A program made the translations under genes and the position numbers. Shown one piece after another: positions 15,263-21,464 of a stretch of 27,182 bases of DNA. The notes beneath the pieces were generated by a model, which worked only from the letters and a program-made list of their open reading frames with translations, did no database searches and was not told the DNA's origin. Where the stretch lies: positions 1 to 27,182 of the IMG/VR virus record IMGVR_UViG_3300030107_001518; one strand, 5' to 3'. Positions within the stretch are counted from its first letter, which is position 1, and every line of letters begins with the position of its first letter. The DNA comes from a virus.

Positions 15263-16018
15263 TTAAATTCCAAAAATCTCTTTCCTCTGATCGATACAAT
15301 CCGCCCAATAAAAGTGCGTCGGATCGACCGGGATGATTGACGCTAAATACTTCGGGTCATCGCTGACACTGAGAAACCGCTCTAGGCGATTACAGTGTGC
15401 CTTGACCGTTGCCAGTTCTGTCTCCACGTCACCATCCTCAAGCCAGCCGCTTTTCTTCGGCGTCACATAAAGAAACTTCACTTGCTGGTTGCCGCCCAGG
15501 CATCGCTGGTAAATGCACCGCTGCCGCTTGTGGCTCTGCGTCATTGTTGACGGCATCCGCATGGTCGTCTTGAGATCAACGACTAGACCGTGGTCGGGGT
15601 AGACCAGATCGAGATAGCCAATGATGGGAATCTTCCAGCCGTCGCCTTTACAAGTAATCGACACTTTCTGCTGACTGCCGTCGATGCTGAAACTTGGCTT
15701 GCCGTATTGCTCAAGTTCTGCAACCGCCAGTTCGATCATTAGCTCAATACCGGCGCGTTCCTTTTCACTCTTTTCATCGGCAAAAGTGATTTCCTTGTCG
15801 AACCGTGCCAACGCAGCGGCAACAGCATCGGACAAACTGCCGCCGTCTAAGCAAACAACCACGCCATCCTCAACAGCAATGCCACGCCACATGGCGGCGC
15901 TGCTTGGCCGCTTTTCTTTAAGTAAATAGCTCATCACCCACTGCGCCGGGTTGGATTCCCACAAGCTGATCGATGAGTTTGATAGGTGTTTAATGCCGTG
16001 CTTTTCGAAGCCGTTCAT
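15263..16018 (-). CDS. RecB-like PD-(D/E)XK exonuclease
   Basis: This 251-residue protein, from the ATG at 16018 with a GGAAG ribosome site, belongs to the PD-(D/E)XK nucleases. The N-terminal motif is ISLWESNPAQWVMSYL followed by MWRGIAVEDGVV; then GYLDLVYPDHGLVVDLK carries the metal ligands Asp137, Asp148 and Lys150, and IYQR (about 169-172) the conserved Gln. This is the plan of phage exonucleases and Cas4/RecB-type enzymes. With the SSB-like protein it probably forms a recombination module, though no single-strand annealing protein is recognised. A longer upstream start is possible but would cross the preceding gene. Confidence 0.88.
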   Translation of the reverse strand: MNGFEKHGIKHLSNSSISLWESNPAQWVMSYLLKEKRPSSAAMWRGIAVEDGVVVCLDGGSLSDAVAAALARFDKEITFADEKSEKERAGIELMIELAVAELEQYGKPSFSIDGSQQKVSITCKGDGWKIPIIGYLDLVYPDHGLVVDLKTTMRMPSTMTQSHKRQRCIYQRCLGGNQQVKFLYVTPKKSGWLEDGDVETELATVKAHCNRLERFLSVSDDPKYLASIIPVDPTHFYWADCIDQRKEIFGI

Positions 16019-16020
16019 CG

Positions 16021-16257
16021 TCAGGCTTCCACCCGGCGCGTCGGCTGCGGAAACGCAATCACGTTGTCGTATGCTGCGCACGTCTCTTGAAACGGACGCG
16101 GGTGAGCGTGGATGCCGTGCCACTTCTTTGCTGATCTGTTTGCTTGCCACGCCAGCTTTAAAAGACTTGGCGAAAACTTTTCGGGGTTGCCTAAAATCCT
16201 TGTGCAGTTGCGCAGCTCACGTTTGATGGCAACGGCATTTTCATATTGCAGTTTCAT
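16021..16257 (-). CDS. 78-aa protein of unknown function
   Basis: Begins at the ATG at 16257, overlapping the stop of the Hjc-like nuclease gene (ATGA), and ends three bases before the RecB-like start. The sequence starts MKLQYENAVAIKRELRNCTR and is helical and basic, with KLAWQANRSAKKWHGIHAHP in the middle. I do not recognise it. Its position between two nucleases suggests a role in recombination, and the operon coupling supports its being real. Confidence 0.65.
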   Translation of the reverse strand: MKLQYENAVAIKRELRNCTRILGNPEKFSPSLLKLAWQANRSAKKWHGIHAHPRPFQETCAAYDNVIAFPQPTRRVEA

Positions 16258-16586
16258 TTGATTATCCCCGCTTGTCTGAAAAGTGCCTCGACGGTTTCTT
16301 CCTCCATCACATAGAGGCGGCGTATCGGTCGCCCGTCTTGGCGGCATATCAAAATGTCAGCGTTGTCTTGATCCAGGCTATCCAGCAGAAACTTGAAGCC
16401 CGATTTCTTCCGCTTACATTCCACGGTGAAACCCGAAAGCATCAGATCACCAGCAAACTCATCGCCAAGATGCTTATAGGCTCCAGATGCGAATACTCGC
16501 TTGCACTCGACGCCAAGCCCTTGCCAATGCTTGACGGTTTCGGCTTCCAATTCGTAGCCGCGTTTTTTATTCCGGCTACTCATCAT
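16254..16586 (-). CDS. Hjc/VRR-type nuclease, putative Holliday junction resolvase
   Basis: This 110-residue protein starts MMSSRNKKRGYELEAETVKH and shows a small PD-(D/E)XK core: CKRVFASGAYKHL, FAGDLML (Asp47), FTVECKRKK (Glu56, Lys58), and ADILICRQDGRPIRRLYVM. Size and motif spacing fit archaeal Hjc-like resolvases found in phages, which cut four-way junctions before packaging. It overlaps its upstream neighbour by 11 bases. A restriction-type or generic repair nuclease cannot be excluded. Confidence 0.8.
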   Translation of the reverse strand: MMSSRNKKRGYELEAETVKHWQGLGVECKRVFASGAYKHLGDEFAGDLMLSGFTVECKRKKSGFKFLLDSLDQDNADILICRQDGRPIRRLYVMEEETVEALFRQAGIIK

Positions 16587-16707
16587 TCACCTCATCGTCA
16601 TTGACCTCGCCCAAACTGTCGTAACAATTTGTGCAAGGCGCTTCATACGGCCCATGCCAGTTGACGCGCTCAACCACGCCGGTGCCATTACACTCAGGAC
16701 ACGTCAT
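16576..16707 (-). CDS. 43-aa zinc-knuckle peptide
   Basis: The likely start is the ATG at 16707 with GGAAG upstream, overlapping the end of the DUF6378-like gene. The peptide MTCPECNGTGVVERVNW, then PCTNCYDS, carries a DnaJ-like CxxCxGxG knuckle and a second CxxC, enough for one zinc ion. A longer frame from 16770 exists but would lie within the upstream gene. Its function is unknown; such knuckles are common in phage operons. Confidence 0.7.
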   Translation of the reverse strand: MTCPECNGTGVVERVNWHGPYEAPCTNCYDSLGEVNDDEVNDE

Positions 16708-16993
16708 GGTCGCGCTTCCGCTGCATCCAAAGTTCTGCTGCCAGAGCAACATATGCCGCTTCATCAACAAACGTGTCCCAAGACGGTTTTGGCCCAGCGA
16801 GTCGAGCGAGTTTCAATTCCGCTAACCGCAGACAAACTTGCCAAGATTCAATTTGATAGTCGCCGCCAGCGTTCCAGTAATCGGCCACACGCTGAAAGTT
16901 ATCGGCGGGCGGGCCATACTCATCCTGCCGGTCGCCGTTGATAAGATTGGACGCCTCATCCAGCAGCCGCGTTCTATAGTTGTCTTTACTCAT
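16694..16993 (-). CDS. DUF6378-like protein
   Basis: This 99-residue protein starts at the ATG at 16993, inside the last codons of the HTH gene. It contains LLDEASNLINGDRQDEYGPP, ADNFQRVADYWNAG, VCLRLAELKLARLAGPKPSWD and DEAAYVALAAELW. The pattern of GDRQ.EYG, then a helical R.A.LK..R segment and a D..AY.AL end is what I know as DUF6378, frequent in phages near nucleotide and replication genes. A MazG-like nucleotide function is possible but not proven. The longer upstream frame lacks a reason to be used. Confidence 0.75.
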   Translation of the reverse strand: MSKDNYRTRLLDEASNLINGDRQDEYGPPADNFQRVADYWNAGGDYQIESWQVCLRLAELKLARLAGPKPSWDTFVDEAAYVALAAELWMQRKRDHDVS

Positions 16994-17177
16994 CGTCGCC
17001 CCGCAGTGCGGCAATGGCGCGACGGGGTATGAAGTAGCGGCCATTTTCGGTTGGCCTGATGGTCTCGATCTCACCGGCCTTGATCAGCGCATAGAGACGC
17101 TTGCGGTTGCTGGTGGAAAACTCTGTAAAGATTTCGGCCACGGCCTCATCGACAGTAAGCAATGCCGCTTGTGTCAT
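16986..17177 (-). CDS. Excisionase-like small HTH protein
   Basis: This 63-residue protein, MTQAALLTVDEAVAEIFTEF followed by RKRLYALIKAGEIETIRPTE and GRYFIPRRAIAAL, is a winged HTH of the MerR/AlpA/excisionase type. Its size and early position, next to the repressor and integrase block, fit an excisionase or an early regulator. It overlaps the upstream membrane-peptide gene as ATGA and the downstream gene by eight bases. A Xis role is inferred. Confidence 0.75.
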   Translation of the reverse strand: MTQAALLTVDEAVAEIFTEFSTSNRKRLYALIKAGEIETIRPTENGRYFIPRRAIAALRGDDE

Positions 17178-17299
17178 TGCGGCACCATCGTGGCGTAGCA
17201 GCTATCGTTTAAGATGCAGGCCATATTGACGGCGAAGTAAACCGTCGCCAAGAAGGCCCATATGCCTACAAATTCAGTGAGTAGTTTGACGTAACCCAT
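17174..17299 (-). CDS. 41-aa single-TM peptide, first early gene
   Basis: A frame from the ATG at 17299 to a TGA overlapping the next start. The ribosome site GGAGAG lies eight bases before the ATG. The peptide begins MGYVKLLTEFVGIWAFLATV and continues YFAVNMACILNDSCYATMVPQ. It has one membrane segment (about residues 5-28) and two cysteines in the end part. It is the first gene after the operator-like dyad, so it is probably made early. Superinfection exclusion or a lysis modifier are possible roles, with no direct support. Confidence 0.7.
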   Translation of the reverse strand: MGYVKLLTEFVGIWAFLATVYFAVNMACILNDSCYATMVPQ

Positions 17300-17312
17300 G
17301 TTGGCTCTCCAA

Positions 17313-17326
17313 GGTCAATGTTGACC
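17313..17326. promoter_or_regulatory. Operator-like dyad GGTCAATGTTGACC
   Basis: Perfect 6-bp arms GGTCAA and TTGACC around a TG centre, ten bases upstream of the early GGAGAG ribosome site. TTGTTA and TTGCTT sequences 30-45 bases further upstream could be -35 elements. It is the best candidate CI-binding site in the window. A near copy of one side is present at 10405-10414. Confidence 0.5.
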
Positions 17327-17372
17327 CTGGATAGCCTAACATGGATTAACAAAGCAATAACAAAATCATCGT

Positions 17373-18029
17373 TTAGATAAATATTCCGATAATTTTATGG
17401 ATGATCTTGATCTCATCGCGTTGAAACTCAAGGGTTTCATCCGTTGCAAACTGGCCTAAAATAATTGATTTTTCGGTAAACTTTTGGAAGATTTTTAGTG
17501 CTGCTGTGTGCTGTGTCAGACCGGGGTTGAACTGCACCACCACCGAATCATTCTCTCGAAAAGGCTTGCCTGGATGCACCAACGCAATCTCGCCGGGGTT
17601 GAAGCGCGGCACCATCGTCTCGCCGGGTACATAGACGGCGTATCCTGCGACCGTGTTCATCAGAGACGGCGGCGTTTCAATGCTGTCGATTGGTTCTTGC
17701 AAATCAATAAAATTGAAATTGTCGGTGCTGCCATAAACCGGCAGCATTCGCGTTTTATTAGGGGCAACAACGGCAGCATCTTCCGCGCCCAGAACCTCAT
17801 CGATGCCGACGCCTAAAGCCTCTGCAATGGTCTCAGCTATCTCCAGCCGTGGCTCTGCCTCATGCCTCACATATCGTCGCAGGGTCTGCGCCTGCCGCCC
17901 GATCTGATCAGCAAGTTCCTTCGCGGATATATTATGCTCCGCTAGTAGAATCTTAATTCTGTTTTTTCTCATCTCTTGAATGATGCCGTCGGCTATTAGC
18001 GCAACAGCAACCTCTCTATGTAATTGCAT
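17373..18029 (-). CDS. CI-like phage repressor (S24/LexA-type)
   Basis: This 218-residue protein has an N-terminal HTH (about 24-82: IKILLAEHNISAKELADQIG, then TLRRYVRHEAEPRLEIAETI) and a C-terminal S24 domain: YAVYVPGETMVPRFNPGEIA, NDSVVVQFN, AALKIFQKF with Lys179. In S24 peptidases the motif is GDSM and Ser is the nucleophile; here it is GETM, placing Thr138 at that position. It should hold the lytic genes off. It is encoded 34 bases after the integrase, on the same strand as the early genes. The start may instead be the second ATG, 20 codons in, just before the HTH. Confidence 0.9.
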   Translation of the reverse strand: MQLHREVAVALIADGIIQEMRKNRIKILLAEHNISAKELADQIGRQAQTLRRYVRHEAEPRLEIAETIAEALGVGIDEVLGAEDAAVVAPNKTRMLPVYGSTDNFNFIDLQEPIDSIETPPSLMNTVAGYAVYVPGETMVPRFNPGEIALVHPGKPFRENDSVVVQFNPGLTQHTAALKIFQKFTEKSIILGQFATDETLEFQRDEIKIIHKIIGIFI

Positions 18030-18063
18030 TGAAATAACTCTCTTGTGTAAATTTTGCTTTTAG

Positions 18064-19287
18064 TTATGCGCTTTTGAAAACTTTGTTTAGTTGCTCACGG
18101 ACATCGTTATCACGATCCTTCCGATCTTCAAGCCAATGACCATAGTTTCGGATGGTTGTCGCAATCTCTGTATGCCCCATCATTTGCATGATTTTACGAT
18201 CTGACAAATTAAGGTCATATAATAAGACAGACGCATAAAAGTGGCGGAAGCCATACAACGTAAACCGCTCAACGCCAGCGCGTTTAATAGCTGGCGCAAG
18301 GCCGCGTTTGTTCCAGTTGTTTATGAGCTGCACTGTGCCGACACGGGTAGGAAAGACCAGATTGTTGCCCCGCTGCTCCAGCGGCTGCTTGAGACGCCAC
18401 GCTTTCAACTCTTGGATCAACTCATCCTCAAGCTCAATGGCCCTGATGCCCTGTTCAGTTTTCGGCGTTGAGATCACGCCGTCTGCGTTCATGGCACGCT
18501 GGATGTAAACGCGCTTAGCGTCGAAATCAAAGTCTGACCATTGCAGCACTGTCGTCTCATTCGGTCTTGCGCCGGTGCGGCTTTGAAACCGAAACAGCAG
18601 CGCATAGAACGGCGTGGCCGCTTCGATGACTTTCTCGATCGCGGTCACTGATATGCGGACGTGGCGTTTCTGCACGTCGGTCTTTTTAGGCTTCTGAATT
18701 TTGTCCAGCTTGAGCAACAAGGCCGACGGCATCAGCTCCGACAACATTGCCCACTTCAATACGCTCACAAAGAAAGTGAACTTCTTTTGCGCCGTGACCT
18801 TGGCGCGACCGGCCCAGATGCTTGGCGCAACATAATTCTGGATTTGCGCTATCGTGATCTCGCCAATCCTGATATTGCCGAGCTGCCCGTTAGGCGTCTG
18901 CACCTCCGCAACTTGCTTGAGCGCCACGATTTTCTCATACATCGACGCTTGCAACAGTTCGCCAATGCCGACCATCTTATTCTGATATTGTTCATACTGA
19001 TGCACTAGGCAACAGCTTACCGGCTGGCTCAGATCGACATCATTGAAGCAATAGAAGCGCGGCGAGGTTTTCGGGTTTATATATGTCTCCGACTTCCTGA
19101 TCGTCTCGCCAACGTCTGCCATGTGATCCTGCGCGGCCTTTCTGGCCGCACAAGATTGCTTCACTTTACCCCTAGTGCAACGGCACCCGTCGCACCGTGG
19201 GATTGACTTCTGGCCGCCATGCGGTCGCGTGTCTGCCGTCAAGCGCAGCAGGCGGTTCTGATCGTCAAAAGTTTCCCTGATAATCAT
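18064..19287 (-). CDS. int: Tyrosine integrase
   Basis: About 407 residues; the ATG at 19287 with GGGAG upstream is preferred over the GTG at 19290. Residue numbers here count from that GTG. The catalytic domain shows Arg242 (RTGARPNE), Lys277 (TPKTEQG), Arg349/His350 (YGFRHFYAS), His373 (MMGHTE) and the Tyr383 nucleophile (IRNYGHW). The usual His of HxxR is Tyr346. The N-terminal region has an odd Cys cluster (CDGCRCTRGKVKQSC, residues 33-47) with more Cys at 81, 93 and 94, suggesting a zinc-binding arm domain. It should recombine attP with a host attB; the likely attP is about 1 kb upstream. The CI gene follows. Confidence 0.93.
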   Translation of the reverse strand: MIIRETFDDQNRLLRLTADTRPHGGQKSIPRCDGCRCTRGKVKQSCAARKAAQDHMADVGETIRKSETYINPKTSPRFYCFNDVDLSQPVSCCLVHQYEQYQNKMVGIGELLQASMYEKIVALKQVAEVQTPNGQLGNIRIGEITIAQIQNYVAPSIWAGRAKVTAQKKFTFFVSVLKWAMLSELMPSALLLKLDKIQKPKKTDVQKRHVRISVTAIEKVIEAATPFYALLFRFQSRTGARPNETTVLQWSDFDFDAKRVYIQRAMNADGVISTPKTEQGIRAIELEDELIQELKAWRLKQPLEQRGNNLVFPTRVGTVQLINNWNKRGLAPAIKRAGVERFTLYGFRHFYASVLLYDLNLSDRKIMQMMGHTEIATTIRNYGHWLEDRKDRDNDVREQLNKVFKSA

Positions 19288-19577
19288 CACGCTCTCCCTA
19301 TATCGACAACAGCGTTGGCAAACTCAATCGCGCAGCGAGCCGTGCAGAACGAACCATATCCCCAATCGAGCCAGAGGTTCCGCGTTATGCGAACCTCCTC
19401 ATGCGTTTTGAAATTGGGATAACTTGGCCGTCGCTTGCCAGTATCGATGGCGTTGCCGGTATAAGGTTCGCCTATCGGAACCTGAACCCACTCGTAAAAC
19501 TTGCCGGTCTTCTTGCCACAACACCGACAGGTCTTGGGATGGTCTATTTCCGTGTTTCTGTCGCTTCTGTAACCCAT
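19287..19577 (-). CDS. 96-aa putative zinc-binding protein
   Basis: Starts at the ATG at 19577 (a GTG at 19580 is an alternative), with GGGGGGAG upstream, and overlaps the integrase start. Cys residues stand in KTCRCCGKKTG near the N-terminus and FCTARC near the C-terminus, enough for one C2C2 zinc site. Between them is a Trp/Tyr-rich part (FYEWVQVPIGEPY; NLWLDWGYGS). I do not recognise the family. Its tight coupling to integrase may point to a recombination accessory, but this is only positional. Confidence 0.7.
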   Translation of the reverse strand: MGYRSDRNTEIDHPKTCRCCGKKTGKFYEWVQVPIGEPYTGNAIDTGKRRPSYPNFKTHEEVRITRNLWLDWGYGSFCTARCAIEFANAVVDIGRA

Positions 19578-19876
19578 CACTCCCCCCTCGCCTTGGCGAT
19601 TGCAGACGTGGCCTCAATAATGACGCCACTGCGGTCGCTATCTTTGCCGCCGATGGCAATGAAATCCTCCAAGACGTTTTCCAACGCTGCCAGCAAATCA
19701 GGCGCGGCGCAGAGCAAGTCTGCTTCCTGTTTCGTTGCTTTGTCGTAGCCGGTGAAGGCTATGGGTGCGTCGGCCAGATCGTCAAAGTCTTCTGGCTTAC
19801 CCCGCGCAATGCAAACAGTCTCGTAAGCGCCCTTATATGAGTAGCCGCGAAAGTACGGTCCAAGTGTGTCAGTCAT
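19577..19876 (-). CDS. 99-aa phage protein with an APDLLAALE-type C-terminus
   Basis: The likely start is the ATG at 19876 with a strong AGGAGAGAG ribosome site; a longer frame to 19930 lacks one. The product starts MTDTLGPYFRGYSYKGAYETV and ends with DLLCAAPDLLAALENVLED and a final AIAKARGE. This C-terminal helix pair recurs in many small phage proteins of unknown function. It overlaps the next gene by one base. No function can be assigned. Confidence 0.75.
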   Translation of the reverse strand: MTDTLGPYFRGYSYKGAYETVCIARGKPEDFDDLADAPIAFTGYDKATKQEADLLCAAPDLLAALENVLEDFIAIGGKDSDRSGVIIEATSAIAKARGE

Positions 19877-19906
19877 CTTCTCTCTCCTAAAGTTTGCAGC
19901 AGCAAA

Positions 19907-19928
19907 GCCCCGCGCTGGTGGTCGGGGC
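19907..19928 (-). terminator. Hairpin between two small genes, weak terminator
   Basis: GCCCCG/CGGGGC arms around a 10-base loop, followed on the minus strand by TTTG and then a second dyad TTTGC..GCAAA. It may reduce readthrough from the 57-aa gene to the integrase block. Confidence 0.35.
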
Positions 19929-19961
19929 AATGCGGCGCTAGTGCACGATGGGGGGTGGGAA

Positions 19962-20135
19962 TTAAACGGTGACGCAACCGACGCCGGTCAAACTGATCGA
20001 CCAGAAATAAGATTTGTTGCGGAAGCGTAAGTGCAGGGATGCGCCGGGTGACGACTTGCCGAAAGCGTGTGTGCCATCATCCAAACGGCCTGTCGGGTGC
20101 TGGATGCTCTTGTGGAATTTAATGTATTTCAGCAT
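19962..20135 (-). CDS. 57-aa basic protein of unknown function
   Basis: Start at the ATG at 20135 with the strong ribosome site AGGAGAGA, almost the same leader as the next gene downstream; the longer frame to 20204 has no such site. The product begins MLKYIKFHKSIQHPTGRLDD, then THAFGKSSPGASLHLRFRNK, then SYFWSISLTGVGCVTV. It is basic, with a beta-rich hydrophobic end. It is the first gene of the integrase-repressor block and lies next to the attP-like region. Not recognised. Confidence 0.65.
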   Translation of the reverse strand: MLKYIKFHKSIQHPTGRLDDGTHAFGKSSPGASLHLRFRNKSYFWSISLTGVGCVTV

Positions 20136-20210
20136 TTTCTCTCTCCTAATTTGTGGTGTGATCTCCCTGACCACGTTTAAACAATACGACAATATAATGT
20201 GCATTACAAT

Positions 20211-20277
20211 AACAAAACGACCATAAGATCATTTTGTTAGTGATTTATTTTACCGGCAGTTGTTAGACATTTGTTAA
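20211..20277. repeat. Arm-type repeat cluster, left of the attP core
   Basis: Copies of a TTTGTTAG-like element: inverted TAACAAAA at 20211-20218, TTTTGTTAG at 20232-20240, GTTGTTAG at 20259-20266 and ATTTGTTAA at 20269-20277. The first two form an 8-bp dyad. They look like integrase arm-binding sites. The region also faces the leader of the 57-aa gene, so promoter elements may overlap. Confidence 0.6.
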
Positions 20278-20293
20278 TCAGCCCCCTAAACGC

Positions 20294-20321
20294 AAAAAAA
20301 GCCGCCCCCGAAGGAGCGGCT
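20294..20321 (-). terminator. Intrinsic terminator of the late operon
   Basis: A 9-bp stem (one G:U pair) with a tetraloop UUCG and a following run of seven T on the minus strand. It is the first terminator after the holin gene, about 310 bases downstream. Late transcripts should therefore cross the tRNA (antisense) and the att region before stopping. Confidence 0.88.
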
Positions 20322-20322
20322 A

Positions 20323-20458
20323 AGTTACTGATCTATAATGTATTCTAGCTATCTGGTTGCAATGTTGGCCTCAAGATTAGGAATCTAAAAAGGCCGGCGC
20401 ATAACCTACATATAAATCAATAACTTAGCAAAACATCTAGTTTTCACTAGTTACTGAT
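20323..20458. repeat. Direct repeat AGTTACTGAT flanking the core
   Basis: Two identical 10-base copies, at 20323-20332 and 20449-20458, on opposite sides of the core dyad. They may bind an accessory factor such as Xis or IHF. Confidence 0.5.
20367..20395. other. attP: Candidate attP core with tRNA-Arg anticodon-loop identity
   Basis: A dyad: GGCCT (20367-20371) and AGGCC (20391-20395) outside, AGATT (20374-20378) and AATCT (20382-20386) inside, centred on AGG. The 11 bases GATTAGGAATC (20375-20385) are the exact reverse complement of the anticodon loop and flanking bases of the tRNA-Arg(CCT) at 20579-20595. The central 7 bases equal its whole anticodon loop. The match extends to 16 of 19 bases including GGCC. 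TTTGTTAG repeats lie on both sides. This is the layout of a tyrosine-integrase attP targeting an anticodon loop. Confidence 0.6.
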
Positions 20459-20510
20459 GGGTCATAGCAGGTTAGAATGGGCAAGAAAAGTAAAAGATAT
20501 GCCAAGACTG

Positions 20511-20538
20511 TTTGTTAGAGATTTGTTAGGCTAACAAA
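20511..20538. repeat. Arm-type repeat cluster, right of the attP core
   Basis: TTTGTTAG at 20511-20518 and 20522-20529, and inverted CTAACAAA at 20531-20538; the last two form a perfect dyad ATTTGTTAG-G-CTAACAAAT. They match the elements left of the core. They also lie just upstream of the tRNA and may overlap its promoter. Confidence 0.65.
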
Positions 20539-20551
20539 TAATCTTAGGGTC

Positions 20552-20628
20552 GGTCCCGTAGCTCAGTTGGATAGAGCACCTGATTCCTAATCAGGGGGCC
20601 ACAGGTTCGAATCCTGTCGGGACCGCCA
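20552..20628 (+). tRNA. tRNA-Arg (anticodon CCT)
   Basis: A complete cloverleaf of 77 bases with encoded CCA: acceptor GGTCCCG/CGGGACC, D stem GCTC/GAGC, anticodon stem CCTGA/TCAGG with loop TTCCTAA (CCT anticodon, reads AGG), 5-base variable loop, T stem ACAGG/CCTGT with TTCGAAT loop, discriminator G. It is the only plus-strand gene. Its 3' end is three bases from the convergent holin stop. All stems pair perfectly, so it should be functional. Confidence 0.96.
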
Positions 20629-20631
20629 GCT

Positions 20632-21090
20632 CTACTTCTTAGGACGCATGGCTCTGTCACCGAACCACCAAAGCACCGCAGTCGATGACATATATATGAC
20701 GCTCTGAATGATGGTTTCCTGTTGGGCTAGGTCGTCGCTGGATGCGTAGATATACCAGACGATGCCGACGAGCATTACGGTAAGCAGGGGCCGCATCAAT
20801 CTGAGGCACGCCGCCACCCAGGGGTAGGGAACCTCAACGCCGGTCATCATGCCGTAGGACGCCACACGTGCAGCGCCAGCAGATTGTTCCTCTACGATGG
20901 CGCGTTCGTTTTCCAATTCGTCGGCGCGGAGTTCAGCCTGTAGTCGGTGCATTTCCATCGTGCGCGTATGTTCACCAGCTGCCTTCTTTTCTTCCACATA
21001 CATATCAACGAAATTGAAAGCCTTGCCCAAAACGCTGCCCAGGATGCCGGTAGCACCGCCGGTTAGGACGCTGAAAATCATGTCCATCAT
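20632..21090 (-). CDS. Holin, 3-TM GTA-type
   Basis: This 152-residue protein starts at the ATG at 21090 (TAATG overlap with the endolysin; a GTG at 21096 is possible). The N-terminal Gly-rich hydrophobic helix (MIFSVLTGGATGILGSVLG) is followed by a long charged helix (KKAAGEHTRTMEMHRLQAEL), then two membrane helices (LLTVMLVGIVWYIYAS and VIYMSSTAVLWWFGDR). This three-segment plan is that of the GTA-holin 3TM family. It makes inner-membrane holes that release the endolysin. It is the last gene of the late operon, ending next to the tRNA. Confidence 0.85.
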   Translation of the reverse strand: MMDMIFSVLTGGATGILGSVLGKAFNFVDMYVEEKKAAGEHTRTMEMHRLQAELRADELENERAIVEEQSAGAARVASYGMMTGVEVPYPWVAACLRLMRPLLTVMLVGIVWYIYASSDDLAQQETIIQSVIYMSSTAVLWWFGDRAMRPKK

Positions 21091-21464
21091 TACCACTGTC
21101 TCCGTCGGCCCATGTCGATGTGAATGAATGTTTGATACCTCATACCGAAGCCTTTGAACCCAACGTCTGTTGCAACTTTTCTGATCACTTCCTTGTCGCG
21201 GCCTTGAAGCTGGACATCGAAGGCGTGACCTTCAAGGTGTGAGGATCGCGGAGCGCCTCCGATCTTGGAATTGTGATAGGGGCTGCGGTACGCGGAAGAT
21301 AAATTGATAGAATGCCCCAAACGGGACCGCAGAATATCCAGAGCGGCAAGGGCAGTTTCGTTGATAAGGATTTTTCCGGTGCCTTTGCACGCGACTTCGT
21401 TGGGCTTAAAATAGGTGTAGGGCCAACCGCTTAACGGAATGTCGTTATAGTGCTCGTAAAGCAT
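21090..21464 (-). CDS. M15-family endolysin (zinc peptidase)
   Basis: The product has 124 residues from the ATG at 21464, which overlaps the stop of the 18-aa peptide (TAATG). The M15 zinc site is visible: SSHLEGHAFDV gives His76 and Asp83, and FIHIDMG gives His115. Upstream are ALDILRSRLG and LSSAYRSPYHNSKIGGAP, typical of Peptidase_M15_3, which cleaves peptidoglycan cross-links. It has no signal peptide, so it needs the holin. A longer frame up to 21593 exists but would cover the small peptide and lacks homology-like sequence. Confidence 0.9.
   Translation of the reverse strand: MLYEHYNDIPLSGWPYTYFKPNEVACKGTGKILINETALAALDILRSRLGHSINLSSAYRSPYHNSKIGGAPRSSHLEGHAFDVQLQGRDKEVIRKVATDVGFKGFGMRYQTFIHIDMGRRRQW

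Noticed and set aside
20375-20595. The core and the tRNA as attL and attR of a small excised element
   Set aside because: The two copies are in inverted orientation, so recombination would invert, not excise, the segment between them.
20552-20628. The tRNA gene itself as the attP core
   Set aside because: Possible, but the arm-type repeats would lie only on one side, whereas the dyad at 20367-20395 has them on both sides. Kept as the alternative.
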